Origin: Flavobacteriia bacterium
GTDB lineage: Bacteria > Bacteroidota > Bacteroidia > Flavobacteriales_D > Crocinitomicaceae
Direction of reading: 5' to 3'
Assembly (NCBI GenBank): GCA_947446925.1
Contig: CANFHU010000005.1
Location: 1 to 64,000, forward strand
Length of the DNA stretch: 64,000 nt
Below, piece after piece: positions 1 through 7,967 of the stretch. The translations under genes were made by a program, and so were the position numbers. Within the stretch, counting starts at the first letter, position 1. The number at the start of each line of letters is the position of its first letter. Below the pieces are notes generated by a model. It did not search any database and was not told where the DNA came from. It saw only the letters and a program-made list of their open reading frames with translations.

Positions 1-909
1 AGAAACTCTTCCACGAATGGTTCCAATACCAGTCAAAACACCAATTACTTTTGTTTTTTTGTTGTTAGACTCAATAAATCCAAAGTCATTATTAACTTGA
101 CCTACAACAATCTGACCTTTTAACGTTGCAAAAAGTTCAATACTTGCGTCAATTTTTACTGAAATTCCTGGACAAACAGCCATTCTAAATACAGGAGAAT
201 TAAAATTTACACTTCTAGATTTTATTTCGTCAGATACTATTACCGAGATGTTAAGGTCAGAATCAATATTGCAAGTAGAATTATATTTTAAAGATTCATT
301 TATCTCAGAATAATCTAGTACATTCATTGTAATCTGTGTACTATTTTCGGTGATTTTTGCCTGTCCAGTAGTTAAATCAAATTCTGTATTGAATGAAAAA
401 TTTCCAACTAAATTCAGGGGTTTGTTTCCAAGAAGTAAAATCGAATTATCGATCGTATAATCATATCTATAAATTGGATATTTTCCTTCAAAAGTTAATG
501 TCGAATTTGAAATGTTGATGTTTTCAACAGAACCTTTTATCAACCACTTTGGTTTGGAAATAATAGTAAAAGAATAATTTTCAATATAGTCATTGTTTGC
601 AACACCTGACTTAAAGGATTGTGCATAAATCGAATAATTTTTCTTAAGATTACCCATATCAATCTCACAGAAATATCCATCAGAACTTGTATTATCACTT
701 ATACTATCTAATACTTTTCCTGTTGAATCTTGAATATAAAACATGTAGGAATCAACATTATTTGATGGGTTTTTTATTGAAAGTTTATTATCAATTTTTA
801 TCCCCTCAATAAACTTATTTCCATTGATTGAACTAATAATTTCTTGAGCGTAATTTTTAGTATAAACACAAAGGAATATTAAACTAAGTATGTGTAACTT
901 ATTTTTCAT
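1..909 (-). CDS. Secreted surface protein, N-terminal part (gene runs off the left edge)
   Basis: I read this frame directly; the ATG is at 909-907. The product begins MKNKLHILSLIFLCVY and has a cleavable signal peptide ending near a YAQ motif, as is common in Bacteroidota. The mature part is predicted to be beta-rich. Residues around 'VCPGISVKIDASIELFATL' and 'TKVIGVLTGIGTIRG' match the gene at 61.5-64 kb almost position by position, so the two are paralogues. The 61.5 kb copy ends in a T9SS sorting domain, so I infer this one is also exported by the type IX system, although its C-terminus is outside the window. It lies 36 bases after the lipoprotein gene on the same strand and may be co-transcribed with it. 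The ligand or function is unknown. Confidence 0.8.
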   Translation of the reverse strand, partial: MKNKLHILSLIFLCVYTKNYAQEIISSINGNKFIEGIKIDNKLSIKNPSNNVDSYMFYIQDSTGKVLDSISDNTSSDGYFCEIDMGNLKKNYSIYAQSFKSGVANNDYIENYSFTIISKPKWLIKGSVENINISNSTLTFEGKYPIYRYDYTIDNSILLLGNKPLNLVGNFSFNTEFDLTTGQAKITENSTQITMNVLDYSEINESLKYNSTCNIDSDLNISVIVSDEIKSRSVNFNSPVFRMAVCPGISVKIDASIELFATLKGQIVVGQVNNDFGFIESNNKKTKVIGVLTGIGTIRGRVS

Positions 910-913
910 AATG

Positions 914-950
914 GTTTAAATTATAGTAGTTTAAATTACAATAGTTTAAT
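914..950. repeat. Short 15-base tandem repeat
   Basis: About two and a half copies of GTTTAAATTAYARTA start at 914, 929 and 944. They fill the gap between the lipoprotein stop and the secreted-protein start. The function is unknown. Confidence 0.6.
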
Positions 951-1428
951 ACCAAGTACCATTAATGACAATGTCACATCCTGAATTTGATAATGGTATG
1001 GAAGTTGGGTATCCATTTGTGAAATAACTAGCGTTAAAACCAACGATACCAATCAAGTCATCTGAATCTAAATCATCGTGATCGTAAATTTCCACGAAAA
1101 AAGTAGTGTTTAGATTATTTATTTCAAATGCTTTGGTGAAGTTCCAACCAAAAGGAAGATTTGTAGAAAGTATATCGTTATATTGTGTACCTTTTGTATA
1201 CTCAGTATCGTTTTTATCTGTTAATCTGAAATACACATCTGGTCCACTTGAAACATCCCAACTACTTCCATTTCCATCCGTGAATGGTATGTTGTTAATT
1301 TTTACTGAAGTTATTTTAAAGTTAGAATAGGTAATAGGCTTTTCTGTTGTTGTAGGTGAAGCATCTTCTTTATTACAAGAATTTAATAAACAAACTAATG
1401 CAGAGATTAATAAAATGGTTTTTTTCAT
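946..1428 (-). CDS. Lipoprotein with C2-like domain
   Basis: A 160-residue lipoprotein. The signal peptide is followed by a lipobox (LLNSC, Cys at about residue 18), so the mature protein should be lipid-anchored. The rest looks like a single C2-type beta-sandwich: a 'PDVYFRL' strand, then 'TFFVEIYDHDDLDSDDLIG', whose closely spaced Asp residues resemble the calcium-binding loops of C2 domains. The family assignment is by eye and the calcium-binding role is inferred. It is the upstream gene of the secreted protein at 909-1, 36 bases away on the same strand. It is divergent from the XRE regulator at 1554, and the intergenic palindromes could control both. Confidence 0.8.
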   Translation of the reverse strand: MKKTILLISALVCLLNSCNKEDASPTTTEKPITYSNFKITSVKINNIPFTDGNGSSWDVSSGPDVYFRLTDKNDTEYTKGTQYNDILSTNLPFGWNFTKAFEINNLNTTFFVEIYDHDDLDSDDLIGIVGFNASYFTNGYPTSIPLSNSGCDIVINGTWY

Positions 1429-1457
1429 AATTAATTTTTTTTAAATTATATATTACT

Positions 1458-1520
1458 ACGGCTTAAGCGCCGTGTAAAAATAAATGAAAAAAACCAATTT
1501 TACGGCTGTTCAGTCGTAAA
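1458..1520. promoter_or_regulatory. Pair of inverted repeats between divergent genes (candidate operator)
   Basis: ACGGC-TTAAGC-GCCGT lies at 1458-1473. TTTACGGCTG-TT-CAGTCGTAAA (one mismatch) lies at 1499-1520. Both contain TACGGCT. They sit between the lipoprotein gene and the XRE regulator, where an autoregulatory operator would be expected. Confidence 0.5.
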
Positions 1521-1553
1521 TCTTTTGAAATCACTTTAACAATTTTTTAATCT

Positions 1554-1790
1554 ATGAAAGAAATGTATAGATTAAGGTTGATTAAATTGGGTGCGAAAAT
1601 CAAGGAAATTAGACAAGCTCAAAATTTAACCCAGTCTACTTTATCAGATTTGGCAGAAATTGACATTCGAACAATTCAACGATTAGAAAAGGGTGATATG
1701 AATTTATCTCTTAATATATTTATAGCTGTAATAAAATCATTAAACGTCGATGCCACAGAAATTATAAATGAAATTTCTAATGAGTCCTAA
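1554..1790 (+). CDS. XRE-family helix-turn-helix regulator
   Basis: A 78-residue protein made almost entirely of one Cro/C1-type HTH domain. The scaffold is visible: 'IKEIRQAQNLTQSTLSDLA' followed by 'TIQRLEKGDMNLSL'. It probably binds DNA as a dimer and represses its own promoter or the divergent lipoprotein gene, in view of the palindromes between the two. An alternative start is the Met four codons in. There is no toxin partner on this strand, so a solitary regulator is more likely than half of a toxin-antitoxin pair. Confidence 0.85.
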   Translation: MKEMYRLRLIKLGAKIKEIRQAQNLTQSTLSDLAEIDIRTIQRLEKGDMNLSLNIFIAVIKSLNVDATEIINEISNES

Positions 1791-1995
1791 ACGATTAACA
1801 ATTAGTTGAATAATTATAATTTCTTAAAGTTGTAATTTAGAACTATTCATTTCAATAGTTTTATAATTAAAACATTTTTCGAATGACAAACAGATTTAAA
1901 GTCTGATATTAAATTCTTTAGTTGAAATATCAATTACCATTTGATTAATTTCCTTTTGTTAAAGAGTAGTGCGTTTAAATAGATGTGTTGGAATA

Positions 1996-2030
1996 TTTTG
2001 TCGCAAAAACATACTATATTTGCGACAAAA
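1996..2030. promoter_or_regulatory. Perfect 12-bp inverted repeat in the promoter of the DUF6088 gene
   Basis: TTTTGTCGCAAA (1996-2007) and TTTGCGACAAAA (2019-2030) are exact reverse complements separated by 11 bases. The right arm overlaps TATATTTG (2015-2022), which fits the Bacteroidota TAnnTTTG -7 element. A dimer bound here would occlude the promoter. The ATG at 2047 follows 17 bases after the palindrome. Confidence 0.75.
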
Positions 2031-2046
2031 ACATCGTTTAAAAAGT

Positions 2047-2649
2047 ATGCAGAGTGTTGATGATAAGGTTATTGTAAAAATTAAAAAAGCCGAGAGAGGC
2101 TCGCTATTTTTTGTAAATAATTTTTTAGTGTTTGGTACTTCAAAAGCAGTCTCCAAAGCATTAGAAAGGTTAGTTGAAAAAGGGGAGATAAGTAGAGTCG
2201 CTCGTGGTATTTATGCTCGCTTAAAAATAGATCCAATCCTTGGCGAATTAAAGCCTACAACTGAAAAAATTGCAATTGCGATTGCAAAAAGAGACAAAGC
2301 ACGAATAATACCAACTGGTACCTTAGCCTTAAACGCTCTAGGATTATCCAATCAAGTACCGATGAATGTAGTTTATTTAAGTGACGGCGCTGCACGAAAA
2401 ATAGATTTAGGAAGAAGAAAAATTGTATTCAAAAAAACTGCTCCAAAAAATTTAGCTGCTATCGGAAAAATCAGCAGTTTGGTAATTCAAGCCCTAAAAG
2501 AAATTGGTAAAGGGAAGGTGACGGATGAAGAGATTGTTATCATTTTAGATAAGTTAAAACAAGAAGAAACATATCGTTTGGAACACGATATCAAATTGGC
2601 TCCTGAATGGATACGAATAATCATGCGTAAAGCATTAATTTATTGTTGA
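2047..2649 (+). CDS. DUF6088 / AbiEi-like winged-helix regulator
   Basis: About 200 residues. I chose the ATG at 2047 (MQSVDDK) over the upstream in-frame start at 1969, because the longer version would translate through the palindrome and promoter. The N-terminal half has the winged-helix look of AbiEi-type antitoxins ('SKALERLVEKGEISRVARG'). It is followed by the conserved 'KARIIPTGTLALNALGLS' and 'YLSDGAARKI' segments typical of DUF6088. In Bacteroidota such genes usually precede an AbiEii-type nucleotidyltransferase toxin. Here the next gene, 42 bases on, is an AlbA_2 ATPase instead. The protein probably autorepresses through the palindrome at 1996-2030; that is inferred. Confidence 0.75.
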   Translation: MQSVDDKVIVKIKKAERGSLFFVNNFLVFGTSKAVSKALERLVEKGEISRVARGIYARLKIDPILGELKPTTEKIAIAIAKRDKARIIPTGTLALNALGLSNQVPMNVVYLSDGAARKIDLGRRKIVFKKTAPKNLAAIGKISSLVIQALKEIGKGKVTDEEIVIILDKLKQEETYRLEHDIKLAPEWIRIIMRKALIYC

Positions 2650-2691
2650 GAATTAATAGATTTACTAAATGTTTAGAAAATTAAAAAACTA

Positions 2692-4689
2692 ATGGAAAAT
2701 TCACAGTTAAGTTTATTTAATGAAATTGAATGGCCAATTTATGATTACTTGGTTACTTACTTTCCAAATGATGAGTTTTCTGAACTAGAATATAAATCTG
2801 CACAAGGAGGTTTTCCTAAAGATTTTTGGAATACATACTCCGCATTTGCAAATTCAAATGGCGGATTTGTTATTTTAGGAGCTACTGAAAAAAAGGGAAT
2901 TATTCATTTAGAGGGATTGTCGGATGAAGTAATTCAGCAGATGCAAAAGTACTTTTGGGATAATGTTAATAACCCTCAAAAAACAAATAGAAATATTTTA
3001 ACGAACGAAGATGTTAGAGTGATTAAATTAAAAGATATTTCACTTTTAGCATTCCATATACCTTCTGCCAAACGAATAGATAAACCTATTTATTTAACTA
3101 AAAATCCATTCGGAAATACTTTCAAACGTAATCACGAAGGAGATTATCATTGTACTGATGAAGAAGTAAGACGTATGTTGGCTGATGCTGATACAAGTCT
3201 TAATCACGACGGACGTATTTTAGAAGGTTTTTCACTCGATGATATTGACGAATCAACACTAAAAAAATATCGTCAACTCTTTGCATCTATTAAACCTAAC
3301 CACCCTTGGCTTACTCTTGATACCCAAGAATTTCTTGAAAGACTTGGCGGTTACCGTAAGGATAGGATAACTAAAAAAGAGGGGTTAACCTTAGCAGGAG
3401 TTTTAATGTTTGGCAAAGAAAGTAGTATTTTGGATCAAGAATGTACACCTAATTACTTTCCTGATTTCAGAGAAATATTAACCCAAGATACTACAATTCG
3501 TTGGACTGATAGAATTATCCCTGATGGTACTTGGGAATGTAATTTATTTCAGTTTTATTTAAAAGTATGGCCTAGACTTTCGTCAAGTATTCCAAAACCA
3601 TTTCAATTAAAAGATGGAGTAAGGCAAGAAGAAACCCCTGCTCATACTGCTTTACGTGAAGCATTTGTAAATGCTTTAATTCACGCAGATTATTCAGCGA
3701 ATGGAAATACAATCATAGAACAACGCCCTGAAATGTTTTCATTTTCTAATCCTGGAACATTATTGGTTTCAATTAATCAATATTATCATGGCGGAATAAG
3801 TGAATGTCGTAACCCAAGTTTACAGAAAATGTTTTTGATGATTGGTAGTGCTGAAAAAGCGGGGAGTGGGGTCAATAAAATTATGTCAGGCTGGGATTTT
3901 GCCCATTGGAGAAAACCTTTTTTAAAAGTCGATTCACAACCAGATAGATTGACCCTTGAATTACCAATGACTAGTATAATACCCGATGAAACATTACAAA
4001 AGTTAAGAGAGTACTTTGGTGATGCGATTGATTTATTAGGTAAAGAAGAGTTAATTATACTCTCTAGTTGTCAAATCGAAGGGGAAACATCTAACTATCG
4101 TCTTCAATTTATGATTGACCAACATAAAACAGAAATTACAAGAATTCTTCAAGAATTATGTAAGCAAGGTTTTTTAGCATCTGAGAACAAAGGAAGATGG
4201 ACTACATATCATTTGAATACGGAATATAACTTGTCTAGTAATGTGGACACCTCTAGCATATCTAATGTGGACACCTCTACCAAACCCAATGTAGACACTA
4301 CAAGTACATCTACTAATGTGGACACCTCTGATGCACCTAATGTGGACACCTCTGATACACCTAATGTGGACACCTCTGATGCACCTAATGTGGACACCTC
4401 AAATATACCTAATGTGGACACCTCTGATGCACCTAATGTGGACACTTTGAAAAATGAGCAAAGTCAGAAGCGGTTTACAAAAGAAGAATTACATCAATTA
4501 ATCTTACGATATTGTGAGGATGAATATCGATCAGCTGAAGAAATTGCGAAAAATATTAATAAAGATGTGAAATATCTTAAAAATAGGATTATTCCTTCGA
4601 TGATTGAAGATAATTTATTAGAACGTCTATTCCCATCAATAATAAACCATCCTAAACAGAAATATAAAAAACAAGATTTTTTGAAGTAA
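2692..4689 (+). CDS. AlbA_2 (Schlafen-type) domain ATPase with tandem-repeat linker
   Basis: A 665-residue cytoplasmic protein. The N-terminus carries an AlbA_2/Schlafen domain ('ELEYKSAQGGFPKDF', 'ANSNGGFVILGATE', about residues 30-70). Around residues 320-390 is a GHKL-like ATPase segment ('EAFVNALIHADYS', 'SFSNPG', 'GSGVNKIM'), the usual RecG-like architecture. The C-terminus is winged-helix. Between them, residues 517-585 hold nine NVDT units encoded by a 24-base repeat. Members of this family are often annotated as transcriptional regulators or putative helicases, and many sit in defence regions; the exact activity is unknown. The gene probably shares the DUF6088 promoter. Confidence 0.8.
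   Translation: MENSQLSLFNEIEWPIYDYLVTYFPNDEFSELEYKSAQGGFPKDFWNTYSAFANSNGGFVILGATEKKGIIHLEGLSDEVIQQMQKYFWDNVNNPQKTNRNILTNEDVRVIKLKDISLLAFHIPSAKRIDKPIYLTKNPFGNTFKRNHEGDYHCTDEEVRRMLADADTSLNHDGRILEGFSLDDIDESTLKKYRQLFASIKPNHPWLTLDTQEFLERLGGYRKDRITKKEGLTLAGVLMFGKESSILDQECTPNYFPDFREILTQDTTIRWTDRIIPDGTWECNLFQFYLKVWPRLSSSIPKPFQLKDGVRQEETPAHTALREAFVNALIHADYSANGNTIIEQRPEMFSFSNPGTLLVSINQYYHGGISECRNPSLQKMFLMIGSAEKAGSGVNKIMSGWDFAHWRKPFLKVDSQPDRLTLELPMTSIIPDETLQKLREYFGDAIDLLGKEELIILSSCQIEGETSNYRLQFMIDQHKTEITRILQELCKQGFLASENKGRWTTYHLNTEYNLSSNVDTSSISNVDTSTKPNVDTTSTSTNVDTSDAPNVDTSDTPNVDTSDAPNVDTSNIPNVDTSDAPNVDTLKNEQSQKRFTKEELHQLILRYCEDEYRSAEEIAKNINKDVKYLKNRIIPSMIEDNLLERLFPSIINHPKQKYKKQDFLK
4240..4446 (+). repeat. 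Coding 24-base tandem repeat (NVDTSDAP units)
   Basis: There are nine copies of AATGTGGACAC, mostly spaced at 24 bases, encoding NVDTSDAP-like octapeptides inside the AlbA_2 protein. The copies are nearly identical at DNA level in the second half, which implies recent slippage or recombination. It probably forms a flexible linker of variable length. Confidence 0.9.
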
Positions 4690-4732
4690 GGGAATAAAAA
4701 TAGAATACTCTAACTATTATTATAGTCAAACT

Positions 4733-4764
4733 AAAAGCCACTAAGAAAGTTCCTAGTGGCTTTT
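4733..4764. terminator. Bidirectional intrinsic terminator
   Basis: AAAAGCCACTA and TAGTGGCTTTT are perfect 11-bp arms with a 10-base loop. The hairpin lies between the ends of the convergent genes at 4689 (+) and 4768 (-), so it can serve both. Confidence 0.9.
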
Positions 4765-4767
4765 GTG

Positions 4768-4989
4768 TTAATCCCTCTTATCATCTTTAGCTTTTAATGG
4801 AATAAGAAATTTGTTTTTATTACCCTTGAAAAGGTCTTCATTTAATTTTTGTAAACCTTTTATGGCTAAATAAACAATGCCAATTCCTACTATTGCATGT
4901 ATCACCTTAAATTTATAAGGTATGTGAGGTCTAATCACCTGATTCAATGGAGCTCCAAAGAGCTCATCAATTGTTTTGTAATTCATCAT
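4768..4989 (-). CDS. Small membrane protein, unknown
   Basis: A 73-residue product starting MMNYKTIDELFG. The start is chosen at 4989 because the ATGATG there overlaps the TGA of the upstream gene, which suggests translational coupling. A longer in-frame start at 5040 would lie inside that gene. One hydrophobic segment ('VIHAIVGIGIVYLAIKGL') is followed by a basic tail, consistent with a single-pass membrane protein. I do not recognise a family. Confidence 0.6.
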   Translation of the reverse strand: MMNYKTIDELFGAPLNQVIRPHIPYKFKVIHAIVGIGIVYLAIKGLQKLNEDLFKGNKNKFLIPLKAKDDKRD

Positions 4990-5531
4990 AATGTGTGTAT
5001 TAAATTGGTTATTAAAATTTTTGAGTATTCTACTCGGCATAAACGAAAGTTTCCTACTTGTAAAAAATGACAGTTTTTGTTACTGTCGATATTAAATAAT
5101 TGTCCTCTACCTGAGAAATGAGACATCTTATATCCATAGGAATCTAGTGCTTCAACAGTATACCCCGTTCCATTTACAGCAACATTTAAACTCTCTAAAA
5201 TTGAAATATTCGATTTTAATATGGCTTCATCGGTTTCGTTTATCGATTCCTCAACTATTGTTTCAATCGTTTCTTCAATTAATTCTTCTGAGACTTCTAA
5301 TTTCTGTTGTTTCTCTATTTCGTCATTTAACTTTTTCATATCTCTTTCATAGCGCTTATGAGCGTTATGATATTCGTCACTACATTTATCGTCGCAGAAA
5401 ATTCTGCTACGATGAGAAGTCATAAACTCAGTATCACAATATTTACAGATACGATATCTATCCGAGTCAGGATTTAATTTATAAATCGATTGTGGAGGCT
5501 TTTTCCTTATGTATTGTTCATTAAATTGCAT
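4986..5531 (-). CDS. Zinc-finger protein, unknown
   Basis: A 181-residue protein. Near the N-terminus (about residues 30-55) is a CKYC...FCDDKC pattern, a treble-clef or ribbon type zinc site. An acidic, Glu-rich helical stretch ('EELIEETIETIVEES') and an unassigned C-terminal domain follow. Its stop overlaps the start of the small membrane protein, so the two form an operon. Similar Cys-pair proteins are common among the hypothetical genes of Bacteroidota mobile elements. A role in DNA binding is only a guess. Confidence 0.65.
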   Translation of the reverse strand: MQFNEQYIRKKPPQSIYKLNPDSDRYRICKYCDTEFMTSHRSRIFCDDKCSDEYHNAHKRYERDMKKLNDEIEKQQKLEVSEELIEETIETIVEESINETDEAILKSNISILESLNVAVNGTGYTVEALDSYGYKMSHFSGRGQLFNIDSNKNCHFLQVGNFRLCRVEYSKILITNLIHTL

Positions 5532-5825
5532 ACATTTTAATTTTTAATTTATACTTATTTTATTTAACTTTTTGAGATGTAACCTAACATCTTTTTGTTT
5601 CACTTTTCCTTATTTTTTTTATCTTAGCATAGCAAAAAATCAGTGCGTATGTTAATCTCCATTTTTTAGTTTTCATGCATTCTATTTTATGTGGGATTTT
5701 ATAAACTTTACTCAAAAAAAGTGTAGTCCAGTTTTTTCACTGTTTTTTCACGTTTTTTTCTGAATTTCGTCATTTTTACGAAATTTTACCATTGATAATC
5801 AATGATTTAAGTTTTAAACATAGGA

Positions 5826-5870
5826 TTCATAACCCTGAGGTCACGAGTTCAGCTCTCGTACCCGCTACGA
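5826..5870 (+). pseudogene. 3' half of a tRNA with CAU anticodon (attachment-site remnant)
   Basis: Visible parts are an anticodon loop TTCATAA (5826-5832), a 3' anticodon strand CCCTG, a variable loop AGGTC, a T-arm ACGAG-TTCAGCT-CTCGT with all five pairs, and an acceptor strand ACCCGCT plus A at 5860-5867. The 5' half is absent: the preceding TAGGA pairs poorly with CCCTG, and no D-arm is upstream. The match starts in the anticodon loop. Tyrosine integrases often recombine there and leave a 3' tRNA copy at one end of the inserted element. The identity (Met or CAU-Ile) cannot be settled without the 5' half. Confidence 0.8.
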
Positions 5871-5872
5871 AG

Positions 5873-5901
5873 AAACCTCTTGATTTTCAAGGGGTTTTTT
5901 G
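5873..5901 (+). terminator. Intrinsic terminator behind the tRNA fragment
   Basis: AAACCTCTTGA / TCAAGGGGTTT (11 pairs, one G-T) with a 3-base loop and a T run. It lies two bases after the tRNA fragment, as expected if the native tRNA terminator was kept. Confidence 0.8.
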
Positions 5902-6163
5902 TTTTAAATCCATTTCGTTTTTGCAAAATTTAATTTGGAGTACAGTTTGGAGTACAGTTTTTTCCAAAAAGTTGATTTTTTTTAGCGAATTTTTGGGTTA
6001 AAAATCGCCTTGATTTTGCCTTGTTAAAATAATGGTATATGCAAGGGCACGACGTTGGGAATGTTTTATATACCCTTGCAGATAAGTTTTTCTTTGTAAA
6101 AGGACGAAAAGGAGGAAGGCTATATTATCTTTTCTAACTTTAAATAATTAAGAGTAAAGAAAT

Positions 6164-7111
6164 TTAGGTTGTTTTACCATTTTTCTTCCAAATAGGTTCT
6201 TTATCCCAGTAATTCAAAAATCCTAGTTTATAAATTGAAATTGATGGATATCTATCAAATAAATCTAAAATATCTTTTTGGATTCGATTTTTCTTATCAA
6301 TTATTTTACATTGATAAACTAGGCATGAAATAATTATGAACGGTTTTTTTAATTGAACCGGAGTAATCGGATTTTGAAACCAGATACCTATTGGATTTTT
6401 TATATTGAAAATAGGAGTTTTAACCATATTTTTACTCCAAAGTCTTGAATGATGAGCAATGATGTTTCGAACATACGTGATTGCCTCTAACCAAGAAGAT
6501 AACTCAGAGTGAAGATTTAAACCCATTTCTTTTGAAATAGTTGATTTTTCAGGTAATTGGTGTTTTAAATTTTTGAATAATTTTGACAAAGTACCTAATG
6601 ATGCTACTTCTAACAATTTCCAGGCATCAGCATCTTGATTTGGGTATCTTTTTTTATGGTCTTGTACAAATATTTCTTGACTTCTATTGAATTCTTTTCG
6701 CAGTTCCGAAATGGTGTAATCGTAGACAGAAGTTTGCGTACCATCTTTTAATTTCAGAGGAACTTTTTCAAATAGTTTTTCATTTTTGTACCATAAACCA
6801 CCATAAGCAAGAGATAAATGATATATCATTTTAGTTCTCAATGAAATCTCAATTAATTCGATAGCATTGAACAAAATTATTCTTAATTCTTTATCAAAAT
6901 TGTACCTTTCGATAACATCTTCGAAATAAACATTGTTTTCGAATTGATGGTTAATTTTATCAACTTGTAAATCCCACCAATACCCTTTTAAGCGGTAATA
7001 ACTAATATTCTTTAAATAACTTACTGCATCTATTTCGTTTTTGAATAACATACCTCTTGATTTTAGTAATGTTATTTGTTCACTTAAAGAATACGCAGGT
7101 TTATTTGGCAT
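6164..7111 (-). CDS. Abi_2 family abortive-infection protein (AbiD/AbiF-like)
   Basis: 315 residues from the ATG at 7111 (MPNKPAYSL). The 15-residue in-frame extension to 7156 lies within a cassette-boundary-like sequence and is probably untranslated. Family hallmarks are visible: N-terminal 'LLKSRGMLFKNEIDAV' and 'LKNISYYRLKGYWW', then 'YNFDKELRIILFNAIELIEI' and the C-terminal 'YVRNIIAHHSRLW'. The RNxxAHHxR motif is the HEPN-type active-site signature seen in Abi_2 proteins, so an RNase activity triggered by phage is likely by family analogy. It stands alone, on the opposite strand to the flanking remnants, and is preceded by a GCTAACAG...CCCGTTATGC boundary motif. Confidence 0.85.
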   Translation of the reverse strand: MPNKPAYSLSEQITLLKSRGMLFKNEIDAVSYLKNISYYRLKGYWWDLQVDKINHQFENNVYFEDVIERYNFDKELRIILFNAIELIEISLRTKMIYHLSLAYGGLWYKNEKLFEKVPLKLKDGTQTSVYDYTISELRKEFNRSQEIFVQDHKKRYPNQDADAWKLLEVASLGTLSKLFKNLKHQLPEKSTISKEMGLNLHSELSSWLEAITYVRNIIAHHSRLWSKNMVKTPIFNIKNPIGIWFQNPITPVQLKKPFIIISCLVYQCKIIDKKNRIQKDILDLFDRYPSISIYKLGFLNYWDKEPIWKKNGKTT

Positions 7112-7152
7112 AGGTATAAAAAAAAATGACCCGAATGCAGATCTTACGGTAT

Positions 7153-7174
7153 GCATAACGGGTACTGTTAGCGC
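7153..7174 (-). other. Cassette-boundary-like motif upstream of the Abi_2 gene
   Basis: On the minus strand GCGCTAACAG is followed two bases later by CCCGTTATGC. The same two elements (GTGCTAACAGCAC and CCCGTTATGCC) bracket the site before the Thoeris genes at 51.6-51.8 kb, where they are about 120 bases apart. I read this as a shortened version of that site. Confidence 0.45.
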
Positions 7175-7230
7175 AAATATATAACTCTTTTTTAAAAAGT
7201 GTTTCTAATCTGATGAATTTCTCGAAACAA

Positions 7231-7419
7231 TTAATATATAAATTGTAACTTTTTTATTTCTAGTCTGTCGGAAATTTGCTTTCTACTGATCTTTAAATCT
7301 GATTCTATCAGTTTTAAAATTTCAATTTGAAGTCCAGATAATCTCGGAATCAAATTCTCAATCTGACCAACTGTTTGACAACTAGTCTGACCACCAATTT
7401 TTAAAATCAAACTAAGCAA
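7231..7419 (-). pseudogene. Remnant of an AlbA_2-type regulator (C-terminal winged helix)
   Basis: A 62-residue frame containing 'GGQTSCQTVGQIEN' and 'LQIEILKLIESDLKISRKQI', which resembles the GGQ-repeat linker and winged-helix tail of AlbA_2/RecG-like ATPases. Both the N-terminal domains and the end of the helix-turn-helix are missing. I read it as a decayed fragment; homology is judged by eye. Confidence 0.5.
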
Positions 7420-7497
7420 ATTAAATGAAATTATATCAAGTGCTATTAAAACTTTAATGGTAAGGAATTGAAATATATTTTTAATTTAAAAACGCTT

Positions 7498-7830
7498 ATG
7501 AGAACGATTACATTTTTGATTTTATTGCTTATTAGCAATGGTTTATTTGCACAATTAGAAATACCGAAATATGAAGCTGATGATATCATTATTAGACATC
7601 GAGGATATACATATTCCTATAATTCCAAATATAAACAAGCGAATTGGGTGGTATATCTTCTAACGAAAGATGAAGCCGTGAAACCTTTTCAATGTATGAG
7701 TTTTTAGCACCTGATCCTTTGATACCAGGAACATATTTTTCAATTGATTATCAAAAATCAGGATATGGCAGAGAGTATTTACACCTGCTGTTTGTATGGG
7801 GTACTCGATGGAATCAATGGTGCAATCATT
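7498..7830 (+). pseudogene. Broken DNA/RNA non-specific endonuclease (NucA/EndoG type)
   Basis: It begins at ATG 7498 with a signal peptide (MRTITFLILLLISNGLFAQ). It then reads 'IIIRHRGYTYSYNSKYKQAN' and 'VVYLLTKDEAVKPF', which match the start of secreted NUC endonucleases. Near 7690 the frame shifts: the +1 frame continues 'LAPDPLIPGTYFSIDYQKSG', and the following DRGH active-site motif is degraded to 'YGREYLH'. The rest of the domain is gone, so the gene is inactive. Confidence 0.75.
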
Positions 7831-7967
7831 TTTTCGTCAATCAACCATTTAATAATTTCAGGAATGTTACTTGGAACAGCTTTTTTAAGCAACTCTAATA
7901 TTTTATTATATTCGAATAAAGTTATTACTTCAACTTCGTTTAATAATTTTGAAGTGTGTAATTCTTC
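7779..7967 (-). pseudogene. C-terminal fragment of an unknown gene
   Basis: The minus strand reads a coding-like stretch ending at a TAA at 7781-7779 (segments 'VEVITLFEYNKILELLKK' and 'IPEIIKWLIDEKMIAPLIP'). It has no Met start and a stop just upstream near 7970. It runs head-on into the broken NucA gene and is probably debris from a rearrangement. The family is not recognised. Confidence 0.4.

Larger units (their letters stand above)
5532..6163. other. Intergenic region with integration footprint
   Basis: No credible gene. It holds a tRNA 3' fragment (5826-5870), its terminator, two adjacent copies of TTTGGAGTACAG at about 5935-5960, and an inverted repeat GCAAGGG (6041-6047) / CCCTTGC (6073-6079) downstream of the Abi gene. 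The short open frame at 5792-6001 reads through the tRNA fragment and terminator and is not a gene. Confidence 0.7.

Noticed and set aside
4209-4445. Minus-strand open frame (78 codons) over the NVDT repeat
   Set aside because: It is the antisense shadow of the repeat; the plus-strand domain structure is clear.
4240-4446. Regular repeats that could suggest a CRISPR array
   Set aside because: The repeats are in frame inside a gene, have a 24-base period without unique spacers, and no cas genes are near.
5792-6001. Plus-strand open frame of 69 codons
   Set aside because: It runs through the tRNA 3' half and its terminator.
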